Assembly: GCF_014193515.1 (NCBI RefSeq)
Contig: NZ_BLXX01000001.1
Location: 744,001 to 808,000 of the forward strand
DNA: 64,000 nt
Source of the DNA: Geomonas silvestris
GTDB taxonomy: Bacteria; Desulfobacterota; Desulfuromonadia; Geobacterales; Geobacteraceae
Reading direction: 5' to 3'
Of the stretch, positions 52,893 to 62,800 are shown one piece after another. The notes below the pieces were generated by a model. It saw nothing but the letters and a program-made list of their open reading frames with translations. It did not search any database and had not been told where the DNA came from. The number at the start of each line of letters is the position of its first letter. The first letter of the stretch is position 1. A program made the position numbers and the translations under genes.

Positions 52893-53573
52893 ATGACGGC
52901 TAACGGCACTTCCGGCACGCGGGACCCGGTGTCCCCTCGCATGCACTCGCGTTGGCCTGCGCTCTTCGCACTTTTGGCCTTGGGGGGACTCTACGCTGCC
53001 CTCCCTCCGTCCCTGGTTCTTGGGGGCGCGCGCTGGCTCCTTTTGCTGCTCATCTCGCTTTTGCTGGTTCCGATGCTGATCTCGCACTTTCGCGGGGCCC
53101 ACACCACGAACCAGGTCCTCGGCTACATCCTCAACGCCCTGGTGACCCTGGCGATGGTCATCTCGCTGGCCCTCTTGATCCTCGCCCTCCCCGCCCATCT
53201 CGAAAAACCGCAGGAGCTGCTGAAATCCGCCGCGTCCTTGTGGTTCTCCAACATCCTGGTCTTCGCCTCGTGGTACTGGAGGCTCGACGCCGGCGGTCCG
53301 CACAAGCGGGCACAGCGCGGGGACCACGCAAGCGGCGCCTTCTTGTTCCCCCAGATGACGCTCCCCCCGGAGAGGAAACACGCCGCGGGGATCAAGGAGT
53401 GGAGCCCGAACTTCGTCGACTACCTCTTTTTGGCATTCAATACCTCGACCGCCTTCTCCCCCACCGACGTCCCGGTGCTCTCGCGCTGGGCGAAGCTTCT
53501 CATGATGCTGCAATCGATCATCTCGCTTCTGGTCATCGCCCTGCTCGCCGCGCGGGCAGTCAACATCCTGTAG
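52893..53573 (+). CDS. DUF1345-like membrane protein
   Basis: The 226-aa protein has about five helices: residues about 20-40, 45-63, 78-105, 115-135, and 190-222. The C-terminal part, PNFVDYLFLAFNTSTAFSPTDV followed by LMMLQSIISLLVIALLAARA, matches the DUF1345 arrangement, in which a pore-like loop precedes the last helix. It is an inner-membrane protein of unknown function. The ATG at 52893 or the GTG two codons earlier could be the start. It is weakly linked to the next gene (66-base gap). Confidence 0.75.
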   Translation: MTANGTSGTRDPVSPRMHSRWPALFALLALGGLYAALPPSLVLGGARWLLLLLISLLLVPMLISHFRGAHTTNQVLGYILNALVTLAMVISLALLILALPAHLEKPQELLKSAASLWFSNILVFASWYWRLDAGGPHKRAQRGDHASGAFLFPQMTLPPERKHAAGIKEWSPNFVDYLFLAFNTSTAFSPTDVPVLSRWAKLLMMLQSIISLLVIALLAARAVNIL

Positions 53574-53639
53574 CGAACTGCTGCTCCGGGTGGCGGCCGG
53601 GCGGTTAGAGGTTCCCTCGAAGATACCTAAGGAGCTGAC

Positions 53640-54320
53640 ATGGACGCTACCGGATGGAACCCCGATGCTTTTGCCGCGCAGCTCAAGGAACGTCTGGAGC
53701 CGCTCCTTTCCGGCGGGCCGCGCCAGGCTCACCTGGGTAAGGCCCTCCAAACGTGCTGCGAGGCGGCGGAGTCGCTTTGCCACGGTCGGATCATGGCCTG
53801 CGGCGCAGGGTGCCCGCACTGTTGCGTCCTTAACGTAGCCGTTTTGCTCCCCGAGGCGATAATCATCGCAGATTGGCTGCACAATGCCTTGCTCCCCGCC
53901 GAACTCGCCGTATTGAAGAAAACACTCGCCCTGCACCGCTGCTGGGGGCGCTGGATGGATGATGAAGAGCGCATCGCCAAGAAGGTCACCTGCCCCTTTC
54001 TGGACCTCGCCGGCAGCTGTCTGATCCACCCCGTGCGGCCGCTGGCCTGCCGTGGGGTGAGTTCCCTCGACCGTGCCTCATGTCGGGAGGCGCTCGCCCC
54101 GGTGCTGACCGACGAGCCGCAGCTGGTGGTAACCGACCTCCTGCGCAGGGCGGCCTACGACGAAAGTTTCCGGGCCCTGGCGGAACTGCTCAAGGTGTAC
54201 TGGCTGGATGCGCGCAGCATCGAACTGGGGAGCGGCGTCCTCGCCTTTTTGGAGGAACCGGCCCTGGTGGACCACTTCCTGGGCGCCCGCAGACTTCCCG
54301 ACGAACTCTGGAGGGCGTAG
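53640..54320 (+). CDS. YkgJ-type cysteine cluster protein (second of two)
   Basis: The 226-aa product starts at an ATG with AAGGAG upstream. The cysteine pattern parallels the protein at 51419: CGAGCPHCCVLNV (about residues 54-66), TCPFLDLAGSCLIHPVRPLACRGV (about 117-140), and an extra CREAL. Sequence outside the cysteine motifs differs greatly, so this is an old duplication or separate acquisition. Metal-cluster binding is likely; the role is unknown. Confidence 0.83.
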   Translation: MDATGWNPDAFAAQLKERLEPLLSGGPRQAHLGKALQTCCEAAESLCHGRIMACGAGCPHCCVLNVAVLLPEAIIIADWLHNALLPAELAVLKKTLALHRCWGRWMDDEERIAKKVTCPFLDLAGSCLIHPVRPLACRGVSSLDRASCREALAPVLTDEPQLVVTDLLRRAAYDESFRALAELLKVYWLDARSIELGSGVLAFLEEPALVDHFLGARRLPDELWRA

Positions 54321-54731
54321 AGCCCTTTCCCCCGCTTTTCCCCCGTTATCCCCATCTCAAGCCGCCGCTCTTCCGCGCTTGGCATCTCCCCGTTCGCCCA
54401 GAAGTTCCCAGTGCCATCTGCCTCCCGGCACTTGGCGGTTCCGCTCGCTCCGATCTCCTCAGCTTTCGTCTTTTGGGCCATCGTTTCCACAGCCGCGACT
54501 CTCAAAATGGCAGCATGAAACCCTCCTGAAGGATTAAATCATGAGACGCTGCGGTACTTTGTCATTTAAATGGTACAATTAATATGGTATACACAATACC
54601 GCCAGCGGCAGATACCGGCTGACCAGCATCCCCCTACCCCCCTATGAGGAAAAGGAAGAGCCACCATGTAATCACGTGAGTGAAAGCAGCCCGAGGGAAT
54701 CGTTTCCTGCCCCCCTCGAAAGGAGACTAGA
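54321..54731. other. 411-base gap with a sigma-70-like promoter
   Basis: The left half is C-rich and featureless. At 54559 TTGTCA is followed after 18 bases by TATGGT (54583-54588) in an AT-rich patch, giving a plausible promoter for the gene at 54732. The roughly 140-base leader between them has no recognised riboswitch. No gene is supported. Confidence 0.45.
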
Positions 54732-55070
54732 GTGATCTGGAAAATTTATTCCTGGATTTTCACCGGCATCCTCAGCCTGTCCTATGCCTCCATGCCGCCC
54801 GAAGCGGTCTCTTCACGCGAACTCATCGACATCCCCATCTCGACCATCTCCCTCATAGGCCTCTTCGGTTTTGCCTTCAAGCGACGCATCGGAGCACGTA
54901 CCTTCTGGCAGTTCTGGCTCTTCACCGCGATATCCTGGGACCTCATCTACAATTTCCTGCTGACGACTCATGCTGCGGTCACCGTAACCAAAGTGGCTCT
55001 GGGTGCACTGATTTTCATTCCGGAATACGTGGCGCTCTACAAGTACTCCTTTCAGCCGCAGCCAGAGTAG
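54732..55070 (+). CDS. Small integral membrane protein (112 aa), unknown
   Basis: The GTG start at 54732 has AAAGGAGACTAGA directly ahead. Three to four hydrophobic helices are visible (about residues 1-18, 36-50, 58-80, 83-105). Aromatic residues are abundant (TFWQFWLFTAISWDLIYNF). No enzymatic motif is seen and I do not recognise the family. The order of helices resembles small uncharacterised inner-membrane proteins. Confidence 0.65.
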   Translation: MIWKIYSWIFTGILSLSYASMPPEAVSSRELIDIPISTISLIGLFGFAFKRRIGARTFWQFWLFTAISWDLIYNFLLTTHAAVTVTKVALGALIFIPEYVALYKYSFQPQPE

Positions 55071-55386
55071 CGCCTAAAGGTAAGAACCCCTCCGAGTACC
55101 CCGCACACATCGTCCCGTCTGCACGATGTGCTCTGCTCTCCTGCGCACGGGATTCCGCCATTCCGACAAAACGCACCGCCTCGCCCCTCCTTGATCCGCT
55201 TCCCTCCACAAGTTCCTCTCACAGCGTAATCTAATAGTACAACTCATCCTGTGCCGAGCTTGTGTAGTTATAGAAAGCTCTGTATAATCTGAAGCCAATG
55301 TGTCACTCAGTAAGAAAGATACGCTCAGAGCCTCACAGGAGCTTCTTTCTGTTTCATTACATCCTGTCCTCTCCAAGAGGAACCAT
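55071..55386. other. 316-base gap with a strong sigma-70 promoter
   Basis: TTGTGT (55260-55265) and a perfect TATAAT (55283-55288) are separated by 17 bases. They would drive the kinase-like gene at 55387 with a leader of about 90 bases. The rest shows no coding potential. Confidence 0.55.
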
Positions 55387-56097
55387 ATGCCTGATAGTCT
55401 GTTCATACCTTCAGTGGACCTGAGAATCGGATCTTTGGAGGAGTACAACCGGAAGCAAAAAGAGAAAGCGGCCCAGCACTTCAAACGGCCCAAGGCACGC
55501 CCCTGCATCACGATTTCCCGAGAGTACGGCTGTACCGGTTATCCCGTCGCCGAGGCGCTGCTGGAGATCATGACGCGCCAGACGGGAGAGCCGTGGGTCA
55601 TGATCGACAAGGCCATCCTCGACGAGGTTGCCAGCCGCCACAACCTCTCCACCGACATCCTGCAAACCCTTGGGGAGGAGGACCGAATCCTGGACGAGTT
55701 TCTGGCCACCTTCTCGCCGCGCTGGAAAAGCAACTACGACTACTTCAAACCGCTGGCAAGCCATATCCTCGCCCTGGCCGAGCAGGGGAACGTGATCATC
55801 GTGGAGATGGGAGGCGCAGTCATCACCCGGCACATCGAGGACTCCTTCCATTTCCGGCTCTACGGCTCGGAAGCCTTCCGCATCAACTCGATAGCGACGC
55901 GGCTTAAGATCGACAAGGAAGAGGCCGAGAAGTTGATGCGGCACCGCCAGAAGGTGCGCGACAATTTCAGCAGGGACTTCCTGAACCACGACAACCGCGA
56001 CCCGCAACTCTACGACCTGCAGTTCAACAATAACCGCTGCACGCCGGAGGTCATCGCCGCGACCATCGCCGAATTCGTGCTGCGCAAGATCCGCTGA
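55387..56097 (+). CDS. Cytidylate-kinase-like family protein
   Basis: The 236-aa product is started at the ATG after AAGAGGA; a longer frame upstream overlaps the leader. ITISREYGCTGYPVAEALLE is the modified P-loop of the cytidylate kinase-like (Cmk2) family, with GxGxxGK replaced by REYGCTGYP. NVIIVEMGGAVITRH and FRLYGSEAFRINSI follow, with RQKVRDNF as a lid-like region. Substrate phosphorylation is plausible but the standard GK of the P-loop is absent, so activity is uncertain. It is probably cytoplasmic and monocistronic. Confidence 0.8.
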   Translation: MPDSLFIPSVDLRIGSLEEYNRKQKEKAAQHFKRPKARPCITISREYGCTGYPVAEALLEIMTRQTGEPWVMIDKAILDEVASRHNLSTDILQTLGEEDRILDEFLATFSPRWKSNYDYFKPLASHILALAEQGNVIIVEMGGAVITRHIEDSFHFRLYGSEAFRINSIATRLKIDKEEAEKLMRHRQKVRDNFSRDFLNHDNRDPQLYDLQFNNNRCTPEVIAATIAEFVLRKIR

Positions 56098-56169
56098 GGG
56101 GTGCAGTTCCCCGGTCTACCCTTACCCGTAACCAATCGCCGACGAAGGCGCCAGAAGAGAGAGCCCCAC

Positions 56170-56646
56170 ATGACACTTTGCCCCCCCTCCAAATTTTTGG
56201 CCGCAGGGTTGCTCCTGCTTCTTACCGCCACCTTTAACGGCTGTGGCAGCGGCAGCACCGAGCCCACCACGGATCAGGTCGTCTTCAGTAACGGCGCAGC
56301 TTTAAGCCTGGTCGGCTCGAAGGGGAACTACCAGATCCAGGGGAGCGCGTTCCAGAAGATCTCTGCGGTAGACATCACCGTGTACTACGATCCTGCTGCG
56401 CTATCCTCACCTGGCGTCGTCAAGGGACCACTGATAACCGGTGCCCAAATGATCACCAACCTGTCCGTCCCCGGCACCATCACGGTAGCGCAGATCGGAG
56501 CTAACGGGGTCACGGGAAGCGGAAACCTCGCCACCGTTTCCTTTGCCACCGACAACGGGACCCGCGGTCCCAGCTTCGGAAAGGTCCGCATCATCGACGA
56601 TCTGTTTCACGTGTACAGCTCCAACGGACGGGGACCGCAGCCTTAG
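56170..56646 (+). CDS. Lipoprotein with cohesin-like domain
   Basis: The 158-aa product starts with a lipoprotein signal peptide; the lipobox TFNGC places the lipidated Cys near residue 25. The mature part, KISAVDITVYYDPAALSSPG and NLATVSFATDNG, resembles a cohesin-type beta-sandwich, common in surface proteins of Geobacterales. No dockerin partner is adjacent. The chosen ATG has AGAGAG upstream; 23 open codons before it are Arg-rich and unlikely to be translated. Confidence 0.75.
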   Translation: MTLCPPSKFLAAGLLLLLTATFNGCGSGSTEPTTDQVVFSNGAALSLVGSKGNYQIQGSAFQKISAVDITVYYDPAALSSPGVVKGPLITGAQMITNLSVPGTITVAQIGANGVTGSGNLATVSFATDNGTRGPSFGKVRIIDDLFHVYSSNGRGPQP

Positions 56647-56818
56647 CTGCACCGGTTCGGACCTTTCGCCACGCGGCGCAAAGCCCGTTGCGACACCCAG
56701 CAAGTTGAAAAGCGAAGCTCTTATGGTACAACTGCCAAACGTGTTAGCCAGCCCGGACCCGAGTGCCCGCCAGCCAGCACCAACCATGGAATGAATTTCC
56801 GAAAAGGAGGAAGAGACT

Positions 56819-57322
56819 GTGGGATCTAAGGGACGTGAAATCATCGGTATGGACGTCGAGGAGTTGCTGGCCCTATTGAACAAGGCGTTTTGCGACGAGT
56901 GGCTGGCTTACTACCAGTACTGGCTGGGCGCCAAGGTGGTCAAAGGCCCGATGAAGGACGCGGTCGGCGCCGAACTCTTGCAGCACGCCACCGAGGAGCT
57001 GGCCCATGCGGACATGGTCGCCCTGCGCATCATCCAGTTGGGCGGCACCCCGGTCACCAAGCCCGCCGAGTGGTACCAGTACAGCAACTGCGGCTACGAC
57101 GCGCCGGACGACCCGTTCGTGAAGACCCTCCTGGAGCAGAACATCAAGGGGGAGCAGTGCGCCATCGGGGTCTACAAGCGGCTCATGGACATCACCCGCG
57201 AGAAGGACCCCATCACCTACAACATGGTGCTCACCATCCTGCAGCAGGAGGTGGAGCATGAGGAGGACCTGCAGGCCCTTCTGGAAGATTACGAGCTGAT
57301 GGTAAAGATGATGAAAGAGTAG
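56819..57322 (+). CDS. Ferritin-like/bacterioferritin-family protein
   Basis: The 167-aa product begins at a GTG with AAAAGGAGG upstream. It has a four-helix di-iron pattern: NKAFCDEWLAYYQYWLGAKV, EELLQHATEELAHADMVAL, NIKGEQCAIGVYKRLMD and LQQEVEHEEDLQALLEDY. The Glu and ExxH residues fit a ferroxidase centre. Iron storage, oxidative protection or a rubrerythrin-like role are all possible. A haem-ligating Met as in true bacterioferritin cannot be assigned with confidence. A terminator follows. Confidence 0.82.
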   Translation: MGSKGREIIGMDVEELLALLNKAFCDEWLAYYQYWLGAKVVKGPMKDAVGAELLQHATEELAHADMVALRIIQLGGTPVTKPAEWYQYSNCGYDAPDDPFVKTLLEQNIKGEQCAIGVYKRLMDITREKDPITYNMVLTILQQEVEHEEDLQALLEDYELMVKMMKE

Positions 57323-57359
57323 GCCGCGCACGCGGTAACCACCCGCCCGTAACGACCTG

Positions 57360-57402
57360 GGGGCGGCTGGAGCAGGGACACTCTTCCCGCCCCGGCCGCC
57401 CC
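57360..57402 (+). terminator. Terminator of the ferritin-like gene
   Basis: GGGGCGGCTGG (57360-57370) pairs with CCGGCCGCCCC (57392-57402) including one G-T pair. The stem is followed by TTTG. The loop is long and the T-run short, so termination may be partial. Confidence 0.55.
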
Positions 57403-57864
57403 TTTGCCGTTCAATTAGCCTCGCCTTATCAAACCGCAAGAGAATTCCTCTCTTAACGCGCATTAAACATAAAAAGAGTGATTCAAAAACGATTTCGTGC
57501 TAGTTTCCCCGCGTCAAAAGGTCGTTTGGTGATCGTATACGCCGAAAGTGTGTCGCAACCAGCAAAAGGCACACTCGATGGCGGCATTGCAGAGCTTGTT
57601 ATGAGAGTGCCTTTGGATGCAGGGTCGATCGCTTCATCCTCCCCCCGGTCACGCAAGCTGCCGCACCGAGTTCCTTACGCCTTCAGGCAATCCCAAGCTA
57701 AATCAACCAGCCCTTTTCGAGTGCCAGACACGGAAACCGTATTTTCCGCGGGAGTACCTGTTCGCCTTGCGGCTGCAGCGTCACGCAGCGAGGTTCTCGG
57801 GACGGCTGCGGCCGGCGAGTTTTCCTACCACCAGGTAGTCAGCTTGATTCAAAGGAGAGTACCG
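57403..57864 (+). other. Long untranslated stretch upstream of the Tsx-like channel gene
   Basis: About 460 bases precede the start codon. The frame of the channel gene is open from 57478, but the extension has poor composition and would bury the signal peptide. AGAGAATTCCTCTCT near 57439 can form a small hairpin. If transcription starts in the AT-rich patch around 57460-57500, the leader is over 300 bases, long enough for regulation. No known riboswitch consensus is recognised. Confidence 0.4.
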
Positions 57865-58695
57865 ATGAAGAGATTCACCCGCAGCACTCTGTCCCGCAGC
57901 CTGAGCTTCCTCACCCTGGCAGCTTCCCTGCTGCTGCCGCTTGCCGTGGCCGAAAATGCCCACGCAGGCGCCGCCCTCTGGCAGTCCACCAACTTCCAGT
58001 ACATCTGGGGCAGCGGCTACCGGAACCCCAGCTTCGTACCCGACGCAAACGGTCACATGGCATCAACCAAGGACTCCAACCGCTCGACCATCACCGTGGA
58101 GCATGCTGACGCCTGGAAGTACGGCGACAACTTCGTCTTCTTCGACATCACCAACGGCGAGGTGAACCGCAAGGGGACCGACAAGAAGACCTCCATCTAC
58201 GGCGAACTCTCCCCGCGCCTGAGCCTGGGCAAGATCAGCGGCCAGGACCTCTCCTTCCTCTTCGTAAAAGACGTCTTGTTGGCGGGCACCCTCGAAGTTG
58301 ACGGCGGCGGCGGTGGCGGCTTCCACAACTACCTCTACGGTTTGGGCTTCAGCCTCAACCTGCCGAAGTTCAACTTCGCCGACCTCAACGTCTACGTGCG
58401 TAACGACACCAACCAGTCCGGCGTGACCTACCAGATCACCCCCTGCTGGCAGCTCCCCTTCGCCGTAGGCAAGGCTGACTTCGTCTTCGAAGGCTTCGCA
58501 GACATCGCCGGCCCGGAAGGGGATCTCTCCTTCAACGTCGACGTCCAGCCGCGCCTGCTGCTCGACCTGGGCAAGGTGTGGGACAAGCCGGGCAACCTGT
58601 ACTTCGGTACCGAGGTAATGATCTGGCACAACAAGTACGGCTTCAAAGGCGTGAACGAGTTCGTGCCGCAGGCCATGGTGAAGTGGGTGCTCTAG
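57865..58695 (+). CDS. Tsx-like nucleoside-specific outer membrane channel
   Basis: The 276-aa product is started at the ATG with AAAGGAGAG upstream and has a signal peptide ending AENAHAGA. The mature protein is beta-barrel-like, with alternating strands and features of the Tsx/OmpK/DUF5020 group: LWQSTNFQYIWGSGYRN, WKYGDNFVFFDITNGE, EISPRLSLG-type turns, and a C-terminal strand ending VPQAMVKWVL. Tsx-family barrels pass nucleosides in enterics; the cargo here is unknown. A strong terminator follows. Confidence 0.83.
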   Translation: MKRFTRSTLSRSLSFLTLAASLLLPLAVAENAHAGAALWQSTNFQYIWGSGYRNPSFVPDANGHMASTKDSNRSTITVEHADAWKYGDNFVFFDITNGEVNRKGTDKKTSIYGELSPRLSLGKISGQDLSFLFVKDVLLAGTLEVDGGGGGGFHNYLYGLGFSLNLPKFNFADLNVYVRNDTNQSGVTYQITPCWQLPFAVGKADFVFEGFADIAGPEGDLSFNVDVQPRLLLDLGKVWDKPGNLYFGTEVMIWHNKYGFKGVNEFVPQAMVKWVL

Positions 58696-58733
58696 CCTGA
58701 GCACCCCGGCCGGCGCAGGCCGGCCTGCAAGGT

Positions 58734-58770
58734 AAAAGCCCCCGGATGCCACCGCATCCGGGGGCTTTTT
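58734..58770 (+). terminator. Strong rho-independent terminator after the Tsx-like gene
   Basis: AAAAGCCCCCGGATGC (58734-58749) and its exact complement (58754-58769) form a 16-bp stem with a 4-base loop and a T-run. Confidence 0.92.
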
Positions 58771-58871
58771 GCGTTTCCGCCTCTCTTTCCTCGGCATCTG
58801 GAAACATGGTAAGCTAGGAGCGTGTCCAACAGAGGCCGGCCTGCCTTAATACCGGCAAAGGAGGCACCTCA

Positions 58872-59186
58872 ATGAAAGGTCTTTGCAGCAGAATCCCGCT
58901 CCTTTTCGCGGCGGCCGGCATGCTCGCCGGCTGCGTGGTCGGCCCGGGGCCCGACCCCTACTACGGCGAAGAGGCTCCGCCTCCCCTCCCCTCGGTGGTC
59001 GAACTGGACAGCGGCCCTTACTACCACTACCGCGATTATCACTACCGCTACGAAAACGACCGCTGGCATTACGCGCGCCACCGCGAGGGGCCCTGGCATG
59101 AACTCCCGCGCTCGCACTGGCCGCACGAGGTGCGGCAACGTGGCGAAGCAGGACGGGGTCCGGCATACGAACACGAGCGTCGCTAA
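58872..59186 (+). CDS. Small His/Tyr-rich lipoprotein
   Basis: AAAGGAGG precedes the ATG. The 104-aa product has a lipoprotein signal with lipobox LAGC (Cys about residue 20). The mature part is rich in Tyr, His, Arg and acidic residues, for example YYHYRDYHYRYENDRWHYARH and HWPHEVRQRG. The His/Tyr clusters could bind metal or haem, which is speculation. No homologous family is recognised. The next gene downstream is broken. Confidence 0.75.
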   Translation: MKGLCSRIPLLFAAAGMLAGCVVGPGPDPYYGEEAPPPLPSVVELDSGPYYHYRDYHYRYENDRWHYARHREGPWHELPRSHWPHEVRQRGEAGRGPAYEHERR

Positions 59187-59228
59187 CCGTTTCTGCCGGC
59201 GCGCCACCGGTGCTGCCGAGGGGGGACC

Positions 59229-59678
59229 GTGCTCGATCACCACGATCTGCTGCGCGCGGAGCTCGGCGAGCTGAACAGCTAGGTGCGCCGCCACTTCCAG
59301 CTCTTCTTGGGCTGGTACACCTTCTTTCTCACCGTGAACTTCGGCGCCATCGGCTGGTTCACCAGCGTCATGCTGACCGGCGCCCTCGAGGTGAGCCTCC
59401 CCGTCCTCTTCATCGCGCTGTTCTTCGTCGTCCAGCTGATTTTTCCCTACCTGGCGAGCCGCGCGGTACGCGACTACCTCGTCGATACCGACCGGCGCAT
59501 GGCCGAGATCGTCCGCGAACTGCTGCCGAACTGGCAGGAGGCCGCGCTGCTCCCCCGCCCCCCCTTCCCCCTGAAGGTCTAGGTGAAGATCATCGGGCCC
59601 ATCTGCAGCACGCTCATCTCCTTCATCGTTTTTTGGATCACGCTTTCGATTGTGGCGCTGTACCTGGTTCCGCTGTAG
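59229..59678 (+). pseudogene. Membrane-protein gene interrupted by two in-frame TAG codons
   Basis: A single frame of 150 codons runs from a GTG at 59229 to TAG at 59678, interrupted by TAG at 59280-59282 and 59580-59582. Read through, it gives a soluble N-terminus (LDHHDLLRAELGELN), two helices (about residues 25-45 and 55-75), a charged loop and a final helix. Both internal TAGs sit in CTAGG followed by TG. A CAG codon in CCAGG would restore Gln at each place. No frameshift is present. It is either a recent pseudogene or, less likely, three tiny coupled genes or amber readthrough. Confidence 0.65.
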
Positions 59679-59861
59679 GGCAAGCCGCACTATGCTGACC
59701 GATAGCACTCATCGGACCGGTCTAAAGGTCTCGCAGGCGAGGACGGTTCGTCTTGCCGGGTGCAAGCTGGTATAATGAAAGCCGAAACAGGCTCAGGCTC
59801 GTTGCCCGGTTTGCGCCCCTTTGGCCCCGGTCGCCGCACATGAAAGTCCAGGTGAGTCGCC

Positions 59862-62800
59862 ATGAAAGCTGACCTCAAAGCCCGACCTTACCGCATTCTC
59901 ACCGCCGTTGCCGCCTACGATGGCCACGACGCCTCGATCCTCGCCCTGAACCGTGCCCTGCTCTCGGGTGCGGTCCCCGTGGAGGTGATCTACCTCGGCT
60001 TCAACATGACCGGTGCGCAGATCGCCGGGGCGGCCCTTCAGGAAGGGGTTCACGCCATCGCGATCAGCTCCTATAACGGCGGACACCTCCAGTTCTTCCC
60101 GCACCTGGTGCGACGCCTCGCCGAACTGGGGATCGCGGAGACCCTGGTGGTCGGAGGCGGCGGCGGGACCATCCTCCCCGCCGACGCGGAGATCCTGGAG
60201 CGGGCCGGGGTGGAGAAGATCTACGGGCCCGGATGGGCGCTCGACGCGGTAGCCGCAGACCTCTGCAACCGAATCGCCGCACGAAACAACCACGATTGTC
60301 CCAGCCCCCCCCTGCCCGACCCCGCTGCCCAGGGGATCGACCCGGTGACCCTCGCCCGCCTGCTGACCCTGGCCGAGTCCCCCGAGCTCCCGCCCCAGGT
60401 CGCCGAGTGGTTAGCCGGCACTCCCGCGGGAAGCGCCAAGGTGGTGGCGGTAGCCGGAGACGGCGGCGCCGGGAAGAGCACCACGATCGACGAACTGATC
60501 CGCCGCCTGCTGGAAAACCTCCCGGACCTGCGCATCGCCATCCTGGCCAACGACCCGACCACCGCTCGCCACGGAACCCCCAGCGCCTTCCTGGCCGACC
60601 GGGTGCGCATGAACCAGATCTACCACGATCGGGTCTGGCTGCGCAGCGTGGCCACCGGCAGCCCCTACGCGCCGCTCAGCCCGGCGCTCCCTACGCTTCT
60701 CAAGGTGCTGCGCCGCGCCGACTTCGGCCTGATCCTCGTGGAGACGCCAGGGACCGGGCAGACCGGCCTCGACCTCGCTGCGCTCGATGCCGATCTTCTT
60801 ATCTACCTGAAGACCCGCGAGTACGGCAGCGGACTGCAGCTCGAAAAGGACCAGCTTCTGCGCGACGCCGACCTGGTGGTGCTCAACAAGGCGGACCTGG
60901 AGGGTGCCGAGGCGGCCTTCGGCGAGATGCAGGGGGTGCTCTCCGGCTTCGGGAAGGGACCGGCGCTTTTTGCGACCACCGCCAAGGCGGCGCGCGATCC
61001 CGGTCTGGACCTGCTGGCGGCCGGACTCTGCAGGCGCCTGGGATGGGAATTCCCGCAGGCGCCTGCCGCGAGCGACATCTTCAGCTACGCAAAGCAGCGC
61101 GTCCTGGTGCCGCACCGGCGCCGGGCCTACCTGGCCGAGATCGCCGAACGGGTGCGCGCCTACGACCGCTGGACGAAAGAGCAACTGCGCCTGGTGCGGG
61201 AAAACCCGGCCGACCTCTCCCGGCTGGCCCCGGAGTGCGGCCGGCTGCTTAACGAGTGGCCGCAACAGTGGCAGGAGCTTTCGCTCCAGGCTGCCAGGGC
61301 GCAGGGGGTCGAGCCCTACGTCGAGTCGTTGAACGGGCTCAAGCTCCCCCGGGTGGCGCTCCCCGACCCGGAAGACCGCGCCGAGTCGCTGCGTTTCCTG
61401 CTCGAGGAGGGACTTCCCGGATCGTTTCCCTTTGCGACCGGGTGTTTCCCCTACCGCACCGCGAGCGCCGGGGAGACTACCCGCCAGTTCGCCGGGCTGC
61501 GCGGTCCCGAAGAGACCAACCGGCGCCTGCACTTCCTGGCCCGGGGCGTCGCCCGCCCGCGCCTCTCCATAGCCTTCGACGGCATCACGCTCTACGGAGC
61601 GGACAGCGACGAAGACCCCGGCAGCATCGGCAAGATCGGCGAAGGCGGGGTGGCCATCGACAGCTGGGAGGACTTAAAGCTCGTGCTCGAGGGGTTCAGT
61701 ATCCCCGAGATCAGCACCTCGATGACCATCAACGGCCCGGCGCCGATCCTGCTCGCCATGTACTTCGTGGCGGCCCAGGAGCTGGAACTGGAACGCGCCG
61801 AGCGCGAGGGGGGACGCCCGCTTGCCGAGGCGGAGCGCGAGGAGCTGAAGCGGCGCACCCTTAAGGAGCTGCGCGGCACGCTGCAGGCCGACATCCTGAA
61901 GGAGGTGCAGGCCCAAAACGAGAACATCTTCCAGCCCGATTTCGCCATCAAGCTTTTGGGCGACATCCAGGAGTGGTTCATCGCGAACGGGGTGCGCAAG
62001 TTCTACTCGCTCTCCATCTCGGGGTACCACATCGGGGAGGCGGGGGCGAGCCCGGTGCAGGAGATCGCCTTCACCCTCGCCAACGGCTTCACCTACCTGG
62101 AGAACTTCCTGGCCCGCGGCATGGCGGTGGACGCCTTCGCCCCGAGCTTTTCCTTCTTCTTCCGGGTCTCCCACGAGGCGGAGTGGCTCGCCTACGGCGC
62201 GGTCTGCCGCAAGATCTGGGCGATTGCGCTGCGCGACGTCTACGGGGCCCAGGCGCGCTCGCAGCTCTTCAAGTTCCACACCCAGACCTCGGGGCGCGCC
62301 CTGCAGGCCGAGGAGTGGGACACCCTGAACCCGCTGCGCATGGGCTACCACGCGCTGCTCGGGCTCTTGGCCAACACGAACTCGCTGCACGTGGACTCGG
62401 CCGACGAACCGATGACGACGCCGGGGGAGAAGTGGGTGCGCCAGGCGACCATGGTCCCCAACTTCCTGCGCGAGGAGGCCGAGGGGTTCCTGGTCCAGAA
62501 CCTGCTCTCCGGTTCCTACGCCTTCAGGGCCCTGATGGCTGAGGTGCAGGCCCGGGTCCTCCAGGAGTTCGACCGGTTAGACCAGCTGGGGGGGGTGCTG
62601 CCGGCCACGGAGCTTGGCTACCAGCGCCGGATGATCGCCGAACAGAGCACGCGCTACGAGGAACAGCGCCGGCGGCCGACCCCCGACCACCCGGACGCCC
62701 CACGGCGCCGCATCATCGGCTACAACGCCTTCGAACTGCCGACGGGGGACCCGGGGAAATACCCTCCGGTAGCCGAGCTGGCCCGTCCGGGGGCCGAGGA

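Noticed and set aside
54208-54537. 109-aa frame after the second YkgJ gene
   Set aside because: It overlaps the YkgJ C-terminus, is Ser/Pro/Arg-rich, and has no RBS.
57478-57864. N-terminal extension of the Tsx-like channel
   Set aside because: The internal ATG at 57865 has a strong RBS and opens a normal signal peptide; an extension would place that peptide in mid-protein.
59229-59678. Pyrrolysine or other amber recoding
   Set aside because: Several other genes in the window end in TAG (narG, narI, narK, ccoN, icmF), no recoding genes are visible, and both sites are explained by CAG to TAG changes.
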